Assembly (NCBI GenBank): GCA_964057225.1
Contig: CAXKVF010000073.1
Coordinates: forward strand, 186,001-250,000
Source: Auanema rhodensis
Taxonomy: Eukaryota; Nematoda; Chromadorea; Rhabditida; Rhabditidae
DNA: 64,000 bases
Reading direction: 5' to 3'
Shown: positions 35,286 through 50,245 of the stretch, piece by piece
Position numbering within the stretch: the stretch's first letter is position 1
How the letters are laid out: each line of letters opens with the position of its first letter
Notes under the pieces: model-generated
What the model saw: the letters and a program-made list of their open reading frames with translations, nothing else
Told to the model about the DNA's origin: nothing
Databases searched by the model: none
Made by a program: the position numbers and the translations under genes

Positions 35286-37397
35286 CATCACGTGTACATT
35301 TAATTAGCATAAATTAAAGTTCACGTAAATTTCAAAGTCATGGTTACCATGCACCAATATCAATAAAAATTTGTTTTTAGACTAATATGGACATGGGGAA
35401 TCTAATTTTGAAAACCGCATCTCTTTATCTTTCACGTGAAGCGAGTTACATACCAAGTGCACATCACGTGTACATTTAATTAGCATAAATTAAAGTTCAC
35501 GTAAGTTTCAAAGTCATGGTTACCATGAAGCAATATCAATAAAAATTTGTTTTTAGACTAATATGGACATGGGGAATCTAATTTTGAAAACCACATCTCT
35601 TTATCTTTCACGTGAAGCGAGTTACATACCAAGTGCACATCACGTGTACATTTAATTAGCATAAATTAAAGTTCACGTAAATTTCAAAGTCATGGTTACC
35701 ATGAACCAATATCAATAAAAGTTTGTTTTTAGACTAATATGGACATGGGGAATCTAATTTTGAAAACCGCATCTCTTTATCTTTCACGTGAAGCGAGTTA
35801 CATACCAAGTGCACATCACGTGTAAATTTAATTAGCATAAATTAAAGTTCACGTAAATTTCAAAGTCATGGTTACCATGAACCAATATCAATAAAAGTTT
35901 GTTTTTAGACTAATATGGACATGGGGAATCTAATTTTGAAAACCGCATCTCTTTATCTTTCACGTGAAGCGAGTTACATACCAAGTGCACATCACGTGTA
36001 CATTTAATTAGCATAAATTAAAGTTCACGTAAATGTCAAAGTCATGGTTACCATGAACCAATATCAATAAAAATTTGTTTTTAGACTAATATGGACATGG
36101 GGAATCTAATTTTGAAAACCGCATCTCTTTATCTTTCACGTGAAGCGAGTTACATACCAAGTGCACATCACGTGTACATTTAATTAGCATAAATTAAAGT
36201 TCACGTAAATTTCAAAGTCATGGTTACCATGAACCAATAACAATAAAAAAATGTTTTTAGACTAATATGGACATGGGGAATCTAATTTTGAAAACCGCAT
36301 CTCTTTATCTTTCACGTGAAGCGAGTTACATACCAAGTGCACATCACGTGTACATTTAATTAGCATAAATTAAAGTTCACGTAAATTTCAAAGTCATGGT
36401 TACCATGAACCAATATCAATAAAAGTTTGTTTTTAGACTAATATGGACATGGGGAATCTAATTTTGAAAACCGCATCTCTTTATCTTTCACGTGAAGCGA
36501 GTTACATACCAAGTGCACATCACGTGTAAATTTAATTAGCATAAATTAAAGTTCACGTAAATTTCAAAGTCATGGTTACCATGAACCAATATCATTAAAA
36601 GTTTGTTTTTAGACTAATATGGACATGGGGAATCAAATTTTGAGAACCGCATCTCTTTATCTTTCACGTGAAGCGAGTTACATACCAAGTGCACATCACG
36701 TGTACATTTAATTAGCATAAATTAAAGTTCACGTAAATTTCAAAGTCATGGTTATCATGAAACAATATCAATAAAAATTTGTTTTTAGACTAATATGGAC
36801 ATGGGGAATCTAATTTTGAAAACCGCATCTCTTTATCTTTCACGTGAAGCGAGTTACATACCAAGTGCACATCACGTGTACATTTAATTAGCATAAATTA
36901 AAGTTCACGTAAATTTCAAAGTCATGGTTACCATGCACCAATATCAATAAAAATTTGTTTTTAGACTAATATGGACATGGGGAATCTAATTTTGAAAACC
37001 GCATCTCTTTATCTTTCACGTGAAGCGAGTTACATACCAAGTGCACATCACGTGTAAATTTAATTAGCATAAATTAAAGTTCACGTAAATTTCAAAGTCA
37101 TGGTTATCATTAACCAATATCAATAAAAATTTGTTTTTAGACTAATATGGACATGGGGAATCTAATTTTGAAAACCGCATCTCTTTATCTTTCACGTGAA
37201 GCGAGTTACATACCAAGTGCACATCACGTGTACATTTAATTAGCATAAATTAAAGTTCACGTAAATTTCAAAGTCATGGTTACCATGCACCAATATCAAT
37301 AAAAATTTGTTTTTAGACTAATATGGACATGGGGAATCTAATTTTGAAAACCGCATCTCTTTATCTTTCACGTGAAGCGAGTTACATACCAAGTGCA
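34934..37397. repeat. Second 14-monomer HOR family, copy 1 (2464 bp)
   Basis: Begins inside the last two monomers of the 11-mer HOR. Markers CATACTAAG (35102), CATGAAGC (35527), CCAATAACAATAAAA (36234) and TCATTAAAAGTTT (36518 monomer) all recur 2464 bases later. Confidence 0.9.
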
Positions 37398-39509
37398 CAT
37401 CACGTGTACATTTAATTAGCATAAATTAAAGTTCACGTAAATTTCAAAGTCATGGTTACCATGAACCAATATCAATGAAAATTTGTTTTTAGACTAATAT
37501 GGACATGGGGAATCTGATTTTGAAAACCGCATCTCTTTATCTTTCACGTGAAGCGAGTTACATACTAAGTGCACATCACGTGTACATTTAATTAGCATAA
37601 ATTAAAGTTCACGTAAATTTCAAAGTCATGGTTACCATGCACCAATATCAATAAAAATTTGTTTTTAGACTAATATGGACATGCAGAATCTAATTTTGAA
37701 AACCGCATCTTTTTATCTTTCACGTGAAGCGAGTTACATACCAAGTGCACATCACGTGTACATTTAATTAGCATAAATTAAAGTTCACGTAAATTTCAAA
37801 GTCATGGTTACCATGCACCAATATCAATAAAAATTTGTTTTTAGACTAATATGGACATGGGGAATCTAATTTTGAAAACCGCATCTCTTTATCTTTCACG
37901 TGAAGCGAGTTACATACCAAGTGCACATCACGTGTACATTTAATTAGCATAAATTAAAGTTCACGTAAGTTTCAAAGTCATGGTTACCATGAAGCAATAT
38001 CAATAAAAATTTGTTTTTAGACTAATATGGACATGGGGAATCTAATTTTGAAAACCACATCTCTTTATCTTTCACGTGAAGCGAGTTACATACCAAGTGC
38101 ACATCACGTGTACATTTAATTAGCATAAATTAAAGTTCACGTAAATTTCAAAGTCATGGTTACCATGAACCAATATCAATAAAAGTTTGTTTTTAGACTA
38201 ATATGGACATGGGGAATCTAATTTTGAAAACCGCATCTCTTTATCTTTCACGTGAAGCGAGTTACATACCAAGTGCACATCACGTGTAAATTTAATTAGC
38301 ATAAATTAAAGTTCACGTAAATTTCAAAGTCATGGTTACCATGAACCAATATCAATAAAAGTTTGTTTCTAGACTAATATGGACATGGGGAATCTAATTT
38401 TGAAAACCGCATCTCTTTATCTTTCACGTGAAGCGAGTTACATACCAAGTGCACATCACGTGTACATTTAATTAGCATAAATTAAAGTTCACGTAAATGT
38501 CAAAGTCATGGTTACCATGAACCAATATCAATAAAAATTTGTTTTTAGACTAATATGGACATGGGGAATCTAATTTTGAAAACCGCATCTCTTTATCTTT
38601 CACGTGAAGCGAGTTACATACCAAGTGCACATCACGTGTACATTTAATTAGCATAAATTAAAGTTCACGTAAATTTCAAAGTCATGGTTACCATGAACCA
38701 ATAACAATAAAAAATTGTTTTTAGACTAATATGGACATGGGGAATCTAATTTTGAAAACCGCATCTCTTTATCTTTCACGTGAAGCGAGTTACATACCAA
38801 GTGCACATCACGTGTACATTTAATTAGCATAAATTAAAGTTCACGTAAATTTCAAAGTCATGGTTACCATGAACCAATATCAATAAAAGTTTGTTTTTAG
38901 ACTAATATGGACATGGGGAATCTAATTTTGAAAACCGCATCTCTTTATCTTTCACGTGAAGCGAGTTACATACCAAGTGCACATCACGTGTAAATTTAAT
39001 TAGCATAAATTAAAGTTCACGTAAATTTCAAAGTCATGGTTACCATGAACCAATATCATTAAAAGTTTGTTTTTAGACTAATATGGACATGGGGAATCAA
39101 ATTTTGAGAACCGCATCTCTTTATCTTTCACGTGAAGCGAGTTACATACCAAGTGCACATCACGTGTACATTTAATTAGCATAAATTAAAGTTCACGTAA
39201 ATTTCAAAGTCATGGTTATCATGAAACAATATCAATAAAAATTTGTTTTTAGACTAATATGGACATGGGGAATCTAATTTTGAAAACCGCATCTCTTTAT
39301 CTTTCACGTGAAGCGAGTTACATACCAAGTGCACATCACGTGTACATTTAATTAGCATAAATTAAAGTTCACGTAAATTTCAAAGTCATGGTTACCATGC
39401 ACCAATATCAATAAAAATTTGTTTTTAGACTAATATGGACATGGGGAATCTAATTTTGAAAACCGCATCTCTTTATCTTTCACGTGAAGCGAGTTACATA
39501 CCAAGTGCA
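37398..39509. repeat. Second 14-monomer HOR family, copy 2 (12 monomers)
   Basis: Matches copy 1 for twelve monomers. Then the TATCATTAACC monomer expected at 39510 is replaced by a GCATGAATT/CGTAATTTTC monomer, marking a junction. ATGCAGAATC at 37681 is private to this copy. Confidence 0.87.
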
Positions 39510-42500
39510 CATCACGTGTACATTTAATTAGCATGAATTAAAGTTCACGTAATTTTCAAAGTCATGGTTACCATGAACCAATATCAATAAAAATTTGTTT
39601 TTAGACTAATATGGACATGGGGAATCTAATTTTGAAAACCGCATCTCTTTATCTTTCACGTGAAGCGAGTTACATACCAAGTGCACATCACGTGTACATT
39701 TAATTAGCATGAATTAAAGTTCACGTAAATTTCAAAGTCATGGTTACCATGAACCAATATCAATAAAAATTTGTTTTTAGACTAATATGGACATGGGGAA
39801 TCTAATTTTGAAAACCGCATCTCTTTATCTTTCACGTGAAGCGAGTTACATACCAAGTGCACATCACGTGTACATTTAATTAGCATGAATTAAAGTTCAC
39901 GTAAATTTCAAAGTCATGGTTACCATGAACCAATATCAATAAAAATTTGTTTTTAGACTAATATGGACATGGGGAATCTAATTGTGAAAACCGCATCTCT
40001 TTATCTTTCACGTGAAGCGAGTTACATACCAAGTGCACATCACGTGTAAATTTAATTAGCATAAATTAAAGTTCACGTAAATTTCAAAGTCATGGTTACC
40101 ATGAACCAATATCAATAAAAGTTTGTTTTTAGACTAATATGGACATGGGGAATCAAATTGTGAAAACCGCATCTCTTTATCTTTCACGTGAAGCGAGTTA
40201 CATACCAAGTGCACATCACGTGTACATTTAATTAGCATAAATTAAAGTTCACGTAAATTTCAAAGTCATGGTTACCATGCACCAATATCAATAAAAATTT
40301 GTTTTTAGACTAATATGGACATGGGGAATCAAATTGTGAAAACCGCATCTCTTTATCTTTCACGTGAAGCGAGTTACATACCAAGTGCACATCACGTGTA
40401 CATTTAATTAGCATAAATTAAAGTTCACGTAAATTTGAAAGTCATGGTTACCATGAACCAATATCAATAAAAATTTGTTTTTAGACTAATATGAACATGG
40501 GGAATCTAATTTTGAAAACCGCATCTCTTTATCTTTCACGTGAAGCGAGTTACATACCAAGAGCACATCACGTGTACATTTAATAAGCATAAATTAAAGT
40601 TCACGTAAATTTCAAAGTCATGGTTACCATGCACCAATATCAATAAAAATTTGTTTTTAGACTAATATGGACATGGGGAATCTAATTTTGAAAACCGCAT
40701 CTCTTTATCTTTCACGTGCAGCGAGTTACATACCAAGTGCACATCACGTGTACATTTAATTAGCATAAATTAAAGTTCACGTAAATTTCAAAGTCATGGT
40801 TACCATGAACCAATATCAATAAAAATTTGTTTTTAGATTAATATGGACATGGGGAATCAAATTTTGAAAACCGCATCTCTTTATCTTTCACGTGAAGCGA
40901 GTTACATACCAAGTGCACATCACGTGTACATTTAATAAGCATAAATTAAAGTTCACGTAAATTTCAAAGTCATGGTTACCATGCACCAATATCAATAAAA
41001 ATTTGTTTTTAGACTAATATGGACATGGGGAATCAAATTTTGAAAACCGCATCTCTTTATCTTTCACGTGAAGCGAGTTACATACCAAGTGCACATCACG
41101 TGTACATTTAATAAGCATAAATTAAAGTTCACGTAAATTTCAAAGTCATGGTTACCATGCACCAATATCAATAAAAATTTGTTTTTAGACTAATATGGAC
41201 ATGGGGAATCTAATTTTGAAAACCGCATCTCTTTATCTTTCACGTGAAGCGAGTTACATACCAAGTGCACATCACGTGTACATTTAATTAGCATAAATTA
41301 AAGTTCACGTAAATTTCAAAGTCATGGTTACCATGCACCAATATCAATAAAAATTTGTTTTTAGACTAATATGGACATAGGGAATCTAATTTTGAAAACC
41401 GCATCTCTTTATCTTCCACGTGAAGCGAGTTACATACCAAGTGCACATCACGTGTACATTTAATTAGCATAAATTAAAGTTCACGTAAATTTCAAAGTCA
41501 TGGTTACCATGCACCAATATCAATAAAAATTTGTTTTTAGACTAATATGGACATGGGGAATCTAATTTTGAAAACCGCATCTCTTTATCTTTCACGTGAA
41601 GCGAGTTACATACCAAGTGCACATCACGTGTACATTTAATTAGCATGAATTAAAGTTCACGTAAATTTCAAAGTCATGGTTACCATGAACCAATATCAAT
41701 AAAAATTTGTTTTTAGACTAATATGGACATGGGGAATCTAATTTTGAAAACCGCATCTCTTTATCTTTCACGTGAAGCGAGTTACATACCAAGTGCACAT
41801 CACGTGTACATTTAATTAGCATAAATTAAAGTTCACGTAAATTTCAAAGTCATGGTTACCATGAACCAATATCAATAAAAATTTGTTTTTAGACTAATAT
41901 GGACATGGGGAATCAAATTTCGAAAACCGCATCTCTTTATCTTTCACGTGAAGCGAGTTACATACCAAGTGCACATCACGTGTACATTTAATTAGCATAA
42001 ATTAAAGTTCACGTAAATTTCAAAGTCATGGTTATCATGAAACAATATCAATAAAAATTTGTTTTTAGACTAATATGGACATGGGGAATCTAATTTTGAA
42101 AACCGCATCTCTTTATCTTTCACGTGAAGCGAGTTACATACCAAGTGCACATCACGTGTACATTTAATTAGCATAAATTAAAGTTCACGTAAATTTCAAA
42201 GTCATGGTTACCATGCACCAATATCAATAAAAATTTGTTTTTAGACTAATATGGACATGGGGAATCTAATTTTGAAAACCGCATCTCTTTATCTTTCACG
42301 TGAAGCGAGTTACATACCAAGTGCACATCACGTGTACATTTAATTAGCATGAATTAAAGTTCACGTAAATTTCAAAGTCATGGTTACCATGCACCAATAT
42401 CAATAAAAATTTGTTTTTAGACTAATATGGACATGGGGAATCTAATTTTGAAAACCGCATCTCTTTATCTTTCACGTGAAGCGAGTTACATACCAAGTGC

Positions 42501-45317
42501 ACATCACGTGTACATTTAATTAGCATAAATTAAAGTTCACGTAAATTTCAAAGTCATGGTTACCATGCACCAATATCAATAAAAATTTGTTTTTAGACTA
42601 ATATGGACATGGGGAATCAAATTGTGAAAACCGCATCTCTTTATCTTTCACGTGAAGCGAGTTACATACCAAGTGCACATCACGTGTACATTTAATTAGC
42701 ATAAATTAAAGTTCACGTAAATTTCAAAGTCATGGTTATCATGAACCAATATCAATAAAAATTTGTTTTTAGACTAATATGGACATGGGGAATCTAATTT
42801 TGAAAACCGCATCTCTTTATCTTTCACGTGAAGCGAGTTACATACCAAGTGCACATCACGTGTACATTTAATTAGCATAAATTAAAGTTCACGTAAATTT
42901 CAAAGTCATGGTTACCATGCACCAATATCAATAAAAATTTGTTTTTAGACTAATATGGACATGGGGAATCTAATTTTGAAAACCGCATCTCTTTATCTTT
43001 CACGTGAAGCGAGTTACATACCAAGTGCACATCACGTGTACATTTAATTAGCATAAATTAAAGTTCACGTAAATTTCAAAGTCATGGTTATCATGAACCA
43101 ATATCAATAAAAATTTGTTTTTAGACTAATATTGACATGGGGAATCTAATTTTGAAAACCGCATCTCTTTATCTTTCACGTGAAGCGAGTTACATACCAA
43201 GTGCACATCACGTGTACATTTAATTAGCATAAATTAAAGTTCACGTAAATTTCAAAGTCATGGTTACCATGCACCAATATCAATAAAAATTTGTTTTTAG
43301 ACTAATATGGACATGGGGAATCTAATTTTGAAAACCGCATCTCTTTATCTTTCACGTGAAGCGAGTTACATACCAAGTGCACATCACGTGTACATTTAAT
43401 TAGCATAAATTAAAGTTCACGTAAATTTCAAAGTCATGGTTATCATGAACCAATATCAATAAAAATTTGTTTTTAGACTAATATTGACATGGGGAATCTA
43501 ATTTTGAAAACCGCATCTCTTTATCTTTCACGTGAAGCGAGTTACATACCAAGTGCACATCACGTGTACATTTAATTAGCATAAATTAAAGTTCACGTAA
43601 ATTTCAAAGTCATGGTTACCATGAACCAATATCAATAAAAATTTGTTTTTAGACTAATATGGACATGGGGAATCAAATTTTGAAAACCGCATCTCTTTAT
43701 CTTTCACGTGAAGCGAGTTACATACCAAGTGCACATCACGTTTACATTTAATTAGCATAAATTAAAGTTCACGTAAATTTCAAAGTCATGGTTACCATGC
43801 ACCAATATCAATAAAAATTTGTTTTTAGACTAATATGGACATGGGGAATCTTATTTTGAAAACCGCATCTCTTTATCTTTCACGTGAAGCGAGTTACATA
43901 CCAAGTGCACATCACGTGTACATTTAATTAGCATAAATTAAAGTTCACGTAAATTTCAAAGTCATGGTTACCATGCACCAATATCAATAAAAATTTGTTT
44001 TTAGACTAATATGGACATGGGGAATCTAATTTTGAAAACCGCATCTCTTTATCTTTCACGTGAAGCGAGTTACATACCAAGTGCACATCACGTGTACATT
44101 TAATTAGCATAAATTAAAGTTCACGTAAATTTCAAAGTCATGGTTACCATGAACCAATATCAATAAAAATTTGTTTTTAGACTAATATGGACATGGGGAA
44201 TCAAATTTTGAAAACCGCATCTCTTTATCTTACACGTGAAGCGAGTTACATACCAAGTGCACATCACGTTTACATTTAATTAGCATAAATTAAAGTTCAC
44301 GTAAATTTCAAAGTCATGGTTACCATGCACCAATATCAATAAAAATTTGTTTTTAGACTAATATGGACATGGGGAATCTAATTTTGAAAACCGCATCTCT
44401 TTATCTTTCACGTGAAGCGAGTTACATACCAAGTGCACATCACGTGTACATTTAATTAGCATAAATTAAAGTTCACGTAAATTTCAAAGTCATGGTTATC
44501 ATGAACCAATATCAATAAAAATTTGTTTTTAGACTAATATGGACATGGGGAATCTAATTTTGAAAACCGCATCTCTTTATCTTTCACGTGAAGCGAGTTA
44601 CATACCAAGTGCACATCACGTGTACATTTAATTAGCATAAATTAAAGTTCACGTAAATTTCAAAGTCATGGTTACCATGAACCAATATCAATAAAAATTT
44701 GTTTTTAGACTAATATGGACATGGGGAATCAAATTTTGAAAACCGCATCTCTTTATCTTTCACGTGAAGCGAGTTACATACCAAGTGCACATCACGTGTA
44801 CATTTAATTAGCATAAATTAAAGTTCACGTAAATTTCAAAGTCATGGTTACCATGCACCAATATCAATAAAAATTTGTTTTTAGACTAATATGGACATGG
44901 GGAATCTAATTTTGAAAACCGCATCTCTTTATCTTTCACGTGAAGCGAGTTACATACCAAGTGCACATCACGTGTACATTTAATTAGCATAAATTAAAGT
45001 TCACGTAAATTTCAAAGTCATGGTTACCATGAACCAATATCAATAAAAATTTGTTTTTAGACTAATATGGACATGGGGAATCTAATTTTGAAAACCGCAT
45101 CTCTTTATCTTTCACGTGAAGCGAGTTACATACCAAGTGCACATCACGTGTACATTTAATTAGCATAAATTAAAGTTCACGTAAATTTCAAAGTCATGGT
45201 TATCATGAACCAATATCAATAAAAATTTGTTTTTAGACTAATATGGACATGGGGAATCAAATTTTGAAAACCGCATCTCTTTATCTTTCACGTGAAGCGA
45301 GTTACATACCAAGTGCA
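39510..45317. repeat. Mixed satellite segment with short nested duplications (33 monomers)
   Basis: 40038 onward repeats the 15780-17011 order (AAATTGTG, ATATGAACATGG, AAGAGCAC/TAATAAGC, GTGCAGCGAG, TCTTCCACG), with one monomer (40918) duplicated at 41094. ATATTGACATGG recurs 352 bases apart (monomers 43030 and 43382), and CACGTTTAC 528 bases apart (43734, 44262), showing two- and three-monomer duplications. No gene is present. Confidence 0.85.
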
Positions 45318-48300
45318 CATCACGTGTACATTTAATTAGCATAAATTAAAGTTCACGTAAGTTTCAAAGTCATGGTTACCATGCACCAATATCAATAAAA
45401 ATTTGTTTTTAGACTAATATGGACATGGGGAATCTAATTTTGAAAACCGCATCTCTTTATCTTTCACGTGAAGCGAGTTACATACCAAGAGCACATCACG
45501 TGTACATTTAATAAGCATAAATTAAAGTTCACGTAAATTTCAAAGTCATGGTTACCATGCACCAATATCAATAAAAATTTGTTTTTAGACTAATATGGAC
45601 ATGGGGAATCTAATTTTGAAAACCGCATCTCTTTATCTTTCACGTGAAGCGAGTTACATACCAAGTGCACATCACGTGTACATTTAATTAGCATAAATTA
45701 AAGTTCACGTAAATTTCAAAGTCATGGTTACCATGCACCAATATCAATAAAAATTTGTTTTTTGACTAATATGGACATGGGGAATCTAATTTTGAAAACC
45801 GCATCTCTTTATCTTTCACGTGAAGCGAGTTACATACCAAGTGCACATCACGTGTACATTTAATTAGCATAAATTAAAGTTCACGTAAATTTCAAAGTCA
45901 TGGTTATCATGAACCAATATCAATAAAAATTTGTTTTTAGACTAATATGGACATGGGGAATCTAATTTTGAAAACCGCATCTCTTTATCTTTCACGTGAA
46001 GCGAGTTACATACCAAGTGCACATCACGTGTACATTTAATTAGCATAAATTAAAGTTCACGTAAATTTCAAAGTCATGGTTATCATGAACCAATATCAAT
46101 AAAAATTTGTTTTTAGACTAATATGGACATGGGGAATCTAATTTTGAAAACCGCATCTCTTTATCTTTCACGTGAAGCGAGTTACATACCAAGTGCACAT
46201 CACGTGTACATTTAATTAGCATAAATTAAAGTTCACGTAAATTTCAAAGTCATGGTTACCATGAACCAATATCAATAAAAATTTGTTTTTAGACTAATAT
46301 GGACATGGGGAATCAAATTTTGAAAACCGCATCTCTTTATCTTTCACGTGAAGCGAGTTACATACCAAGTGCACATCACGTGTACATTTAATTAGCATAA
46401 ATTAAAGTTCACGTAAATTTCAAAGTCATGGTTACCATGCACCAATATCAATAAAAATTTGTTTTTAGACTAATATGGACATGGGGAATCTAATTTTGAA
46501 AACCGCATCTCTTTATCTTTCACGTGAAGCGAGTTACATACCAAGTGCACATCACGTGTACATTTAATTAGCATAAATTAAAGTTCACGTAAATTTCAAA
46601 GTCATGGTTACCATGCACCAATATCAATAAAAATTTGTTTTTAGACTAATATGGACATGGGAAATCTAATTTTGAAAACCGCATCTCTTTATCTTTCACG
46701 TGAAGCGAGTTACATACCAAGTGCACATCACGTGTACATTTAATTAGCATGAATTAAAGTTCACGTAAATTTTAAAGTCATGGTTACCATGAACCAATAT
46801 CAATAAAAATTTGTTTTTAGACTAATATGGACATGGGGAATCTAATTTTAAAAACCGCATCTTTTTATCTTTCACGTGAAGCGAGTTACATACCAAGTGC
46901 ACATCACGTGTACATTTAATTAGCATAAATTAAAGTTCACGTAAATTTCAAAGTCATGGTTATCATGAACCAATATCAATAAAAATTTGTTTTTAGACTA
47001 ATATGGACATGGGGAATCTAATTTTGAAAACCGCATCTCTTTATCTTTCACGTGAAGCGAGTTACATACCAAGTGCACATCACGTGTACATTTAATTAGC
47101 ATAAATTAAAGTTCACGTAAGTTTCAAAGTCATGGTTACCATGCACCAATATCAATAAAAATTTGTTTTTAGACTAATATGGACATGGGGAATCTAATTT
47201 TGAAAACCGCATCTCTTTATCTTTCACGTGAAGCGAGTTACATACCAAGTGCACATCACGTGTACATTTAATTAGCATAAATTAAAGTTCACGTAAATTT
47301 CAAAGTCATGGTTACCATGCACCAATATCAATAAAAATTTGTTTTTAGACTAATATGGACATGGGGAATCTAATTTTGAAAACCGCATCTCTTTATCTTT
47401 CACGTGAAGCGAGTTACATACCAAGTGCACATCACGTGTACATTTAATTAGCATAAATTAAAGTTCACGTAAATTTCAAAGTCATGGTTACCATGAACCA
47501 ATATCAATAAAAATTTGTTTTTAGACTAATATGGACATGGGGAATCTAATTTTGAAAACCTCATCTCTTTATCTTTCACGTGAAGCGAGTTACATACCAA
47601 GTGCACATCACGTGTACATTTAATTAGCATAAATTAAAGTTCACGTAAATTTCAAAGTCATGGTTACCATGCACCAATATCAATAAAAATTTGTTTTTAG
47701 ACTAATATGGACATGGGGAATCTAATTTTGAAAACCGCATCTCTTTATCTTTCACGTGAAGCGAGTTACATACCAAGTGCACATCACGTGTACATTTAAT
47801 TAGCATAAATTAAAGTTCACGTAAATTTCAAAGTCATGGTTACCATGCACCAATATCAATAAAAATTTGTTTTTAGACTAATATGGACATGGGGAATCTA
47901 ATTTTGAAAACCGCATCTCTTTATCTTTCACGTGAAGCGAGTTACATACCAAGTGCACATCACGTGTAAATTTAATTAGCATAAATTAAAGTTCACGTAA
48001 ATTTCAAAGTCATGGTTATCATGAACCAATATCAATAAAAATTTGTTTTTAGACTAATATGGACATGGGGAATCTAATTTTGAAAACCGCATCTCTTTAT
48101 CTTTCACGTGAAGCGAGTTACATACCAAGTGCACATCACGTGTACATTTAATTAGCATAAATTAAAGTTCACGTAAATTTCAAAGTCATGGTTACCATGC
48201 ACCAATATCAATAAAAATTTGTTTTTAGACTAATATGAACATGGGGAATCTAATTTTGAAAACCGCATCTCTTTATCTTTCACGTGAAGCGAGTTACATA

Positions 48301-50245
48301 CCAAGTGCACATCACGTGTAAATTTAATTAGCATAAATTAAAGTTCACGTAAATTTCAAAGTCATGGTTATCATGAACCAATATCAATAAAAATTTGTTT
48401 TTAGACTAATATGGACATGGGGAATCTAATTTTGAAAACCGCATCTCTTTATCTTTCACGTGAAGCGAGTTACATACCAAGTGCACATCACGTGTACATT
48501 TAATTAGCATAAATTAAAGTTCACGTAAATTTCAAAGTCATGGTTACCATGCACCAATATCAATAAAAATTTGTTTTTAGACTAATATGGACATGGGGAA
48601 TCTAATTTTGAAAACCGCATCTCTTTATCTTTCACGTGAAGCGAGTTACATACCAAGAGCACATCACGTGTACATTTAATAAGCATAAATTAAAGTTCAC
48701 GTAAATTTCAAAGTCATGGTTACCATGCACCAATATCAATAAAAATTTGTTTTTCGACTAATATGGACATGGGGAATCTAATTTTGAAAACCGCATCTCT
48801 TTATCTTTCACGTGAAGCGAGTTACATACCAAGTGCACATCACGTGTACATTTAATTAGCATAAATTAAAGTTCACGTAAATTTCAAAGTCATGGTTACC
48901 ATGCACCAATATCAATAAAAATTTGTTTTTAGACTAATATGGACATGGGGAATCTAATTTTGAAAACCGCATCTCTTTATCTTTCACGTGAAGCGAGTTA
49001 CATACCAAGTGCACATCACGTGTACATTTAATTAGCATAAATTAAAGTTCACGTAAATTTCAAAGTCATGGTTATCATGAACCAATATCAATAAAAATTT
49101 GTTTTTAGACTAATATGGACACGGGGAATCTAATTTTGAAAACCGCATCTCTTTATCTTTCACGTGAAGCGAGTTACATACCAAGTGCACATCACGTGTA
49201 CATTTAATTAGCATAAATTAAAGTTCACGTAAATTTCAAAGTCATGGTTACCATGAACCAGTATCAATAAAAGTTTGTTTTTAGACTAATATGGACATGG
49301 GGAATCAAATTTTGAAAACCGCATCTCTTTATCTTTCACGTGAAGCGAGTTACATACCAAGTGCACATCACGTGTACATTTAATTAGCATAAATTAAAGT
49401 TCACGTAAATTTCAAAGTCATGGTTATCATGAACCAATATAAATAAAAATTTGTTTTTAGACTAATATGGACATGGGGAATCAAATTGTGAAAACCGCAT
49501 CTCTTTATCTTTCACGTGAAGCGAGTTACATACCAAGTGCACATCACGTGTACATTTAATTAGCATAAATTAAAGTTCACGTAAATTTCAAAGTCATGGT
49601 TACCATGAACCAATATCAATAAAAATTTGTTTTTAGACTAATATGAACATGGGGAATCTAATTTTGAAAACCGCATCTCTTTATCTTTCACGTGAAGCGA
49701 GTTACATACCAAGTGCACATCACGTGTACATTTAATAAGCATAAATTAAAGTTCACGTAAATTTCAAAGTCATGGTTATCATGAACCAATATCAATAAAA
49801 ATTTGTTTTTAGACTAATATGGACATGAGGAATCTAATTTTGAAAACCGCATCTCTTTATCTTTCACGTGAAGCGAGTTACATACCAAGTGCACATCACG
49901 TGTACATTTAATTAGCATAAATTAAAGTTCACGTAAATTTCAAAGTCATGGTTACCATGAACCAATATCAATAAAAATTTGTTTTTAGACTAATATGGAC
50001 ATGGGGAATCTAATTTTGAAAACCGCATCTCTTTATCTTTCACGTGAAGCGAGTTACATACCAAGTGCACATCACGTGTACATTTAATTAGCATAAATTA
50101 AAGTTCACGTAAATTTCAAAGTCATGGTTACCATGCACCAATATCAATAAAAATTTGTTTTTTGACTAATATGGACATGGGGAATCTAATTTTGAAAACC
50201 GCATCTCTTTATCTTTCACGTGAAGCGAGTTACATACCAAGTGCA
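45318..50245. repeat. 28-monomer HOR, copy 1 (4928 bp)
   Basis: Starts at a GTAAGTTTC monomer. AAGAGCAC (45488, 48656), GTTTTTTGAC (45761) and GCATGAATT/TTTTAAAG (46751) recur 4928 bases on. It also carries CCAGTATC (49261), ATATAAATAAAA (49366 monomer) and ACATGAGG (49825). Confidence 0.9.

Noticed and set aside
36234-36260. Possible indel in CCAATAACAATAAAAAAATG
   Set aside because: The length equals the standard monomer; only substitutions are present, and the 176-base lattice is unbroken.
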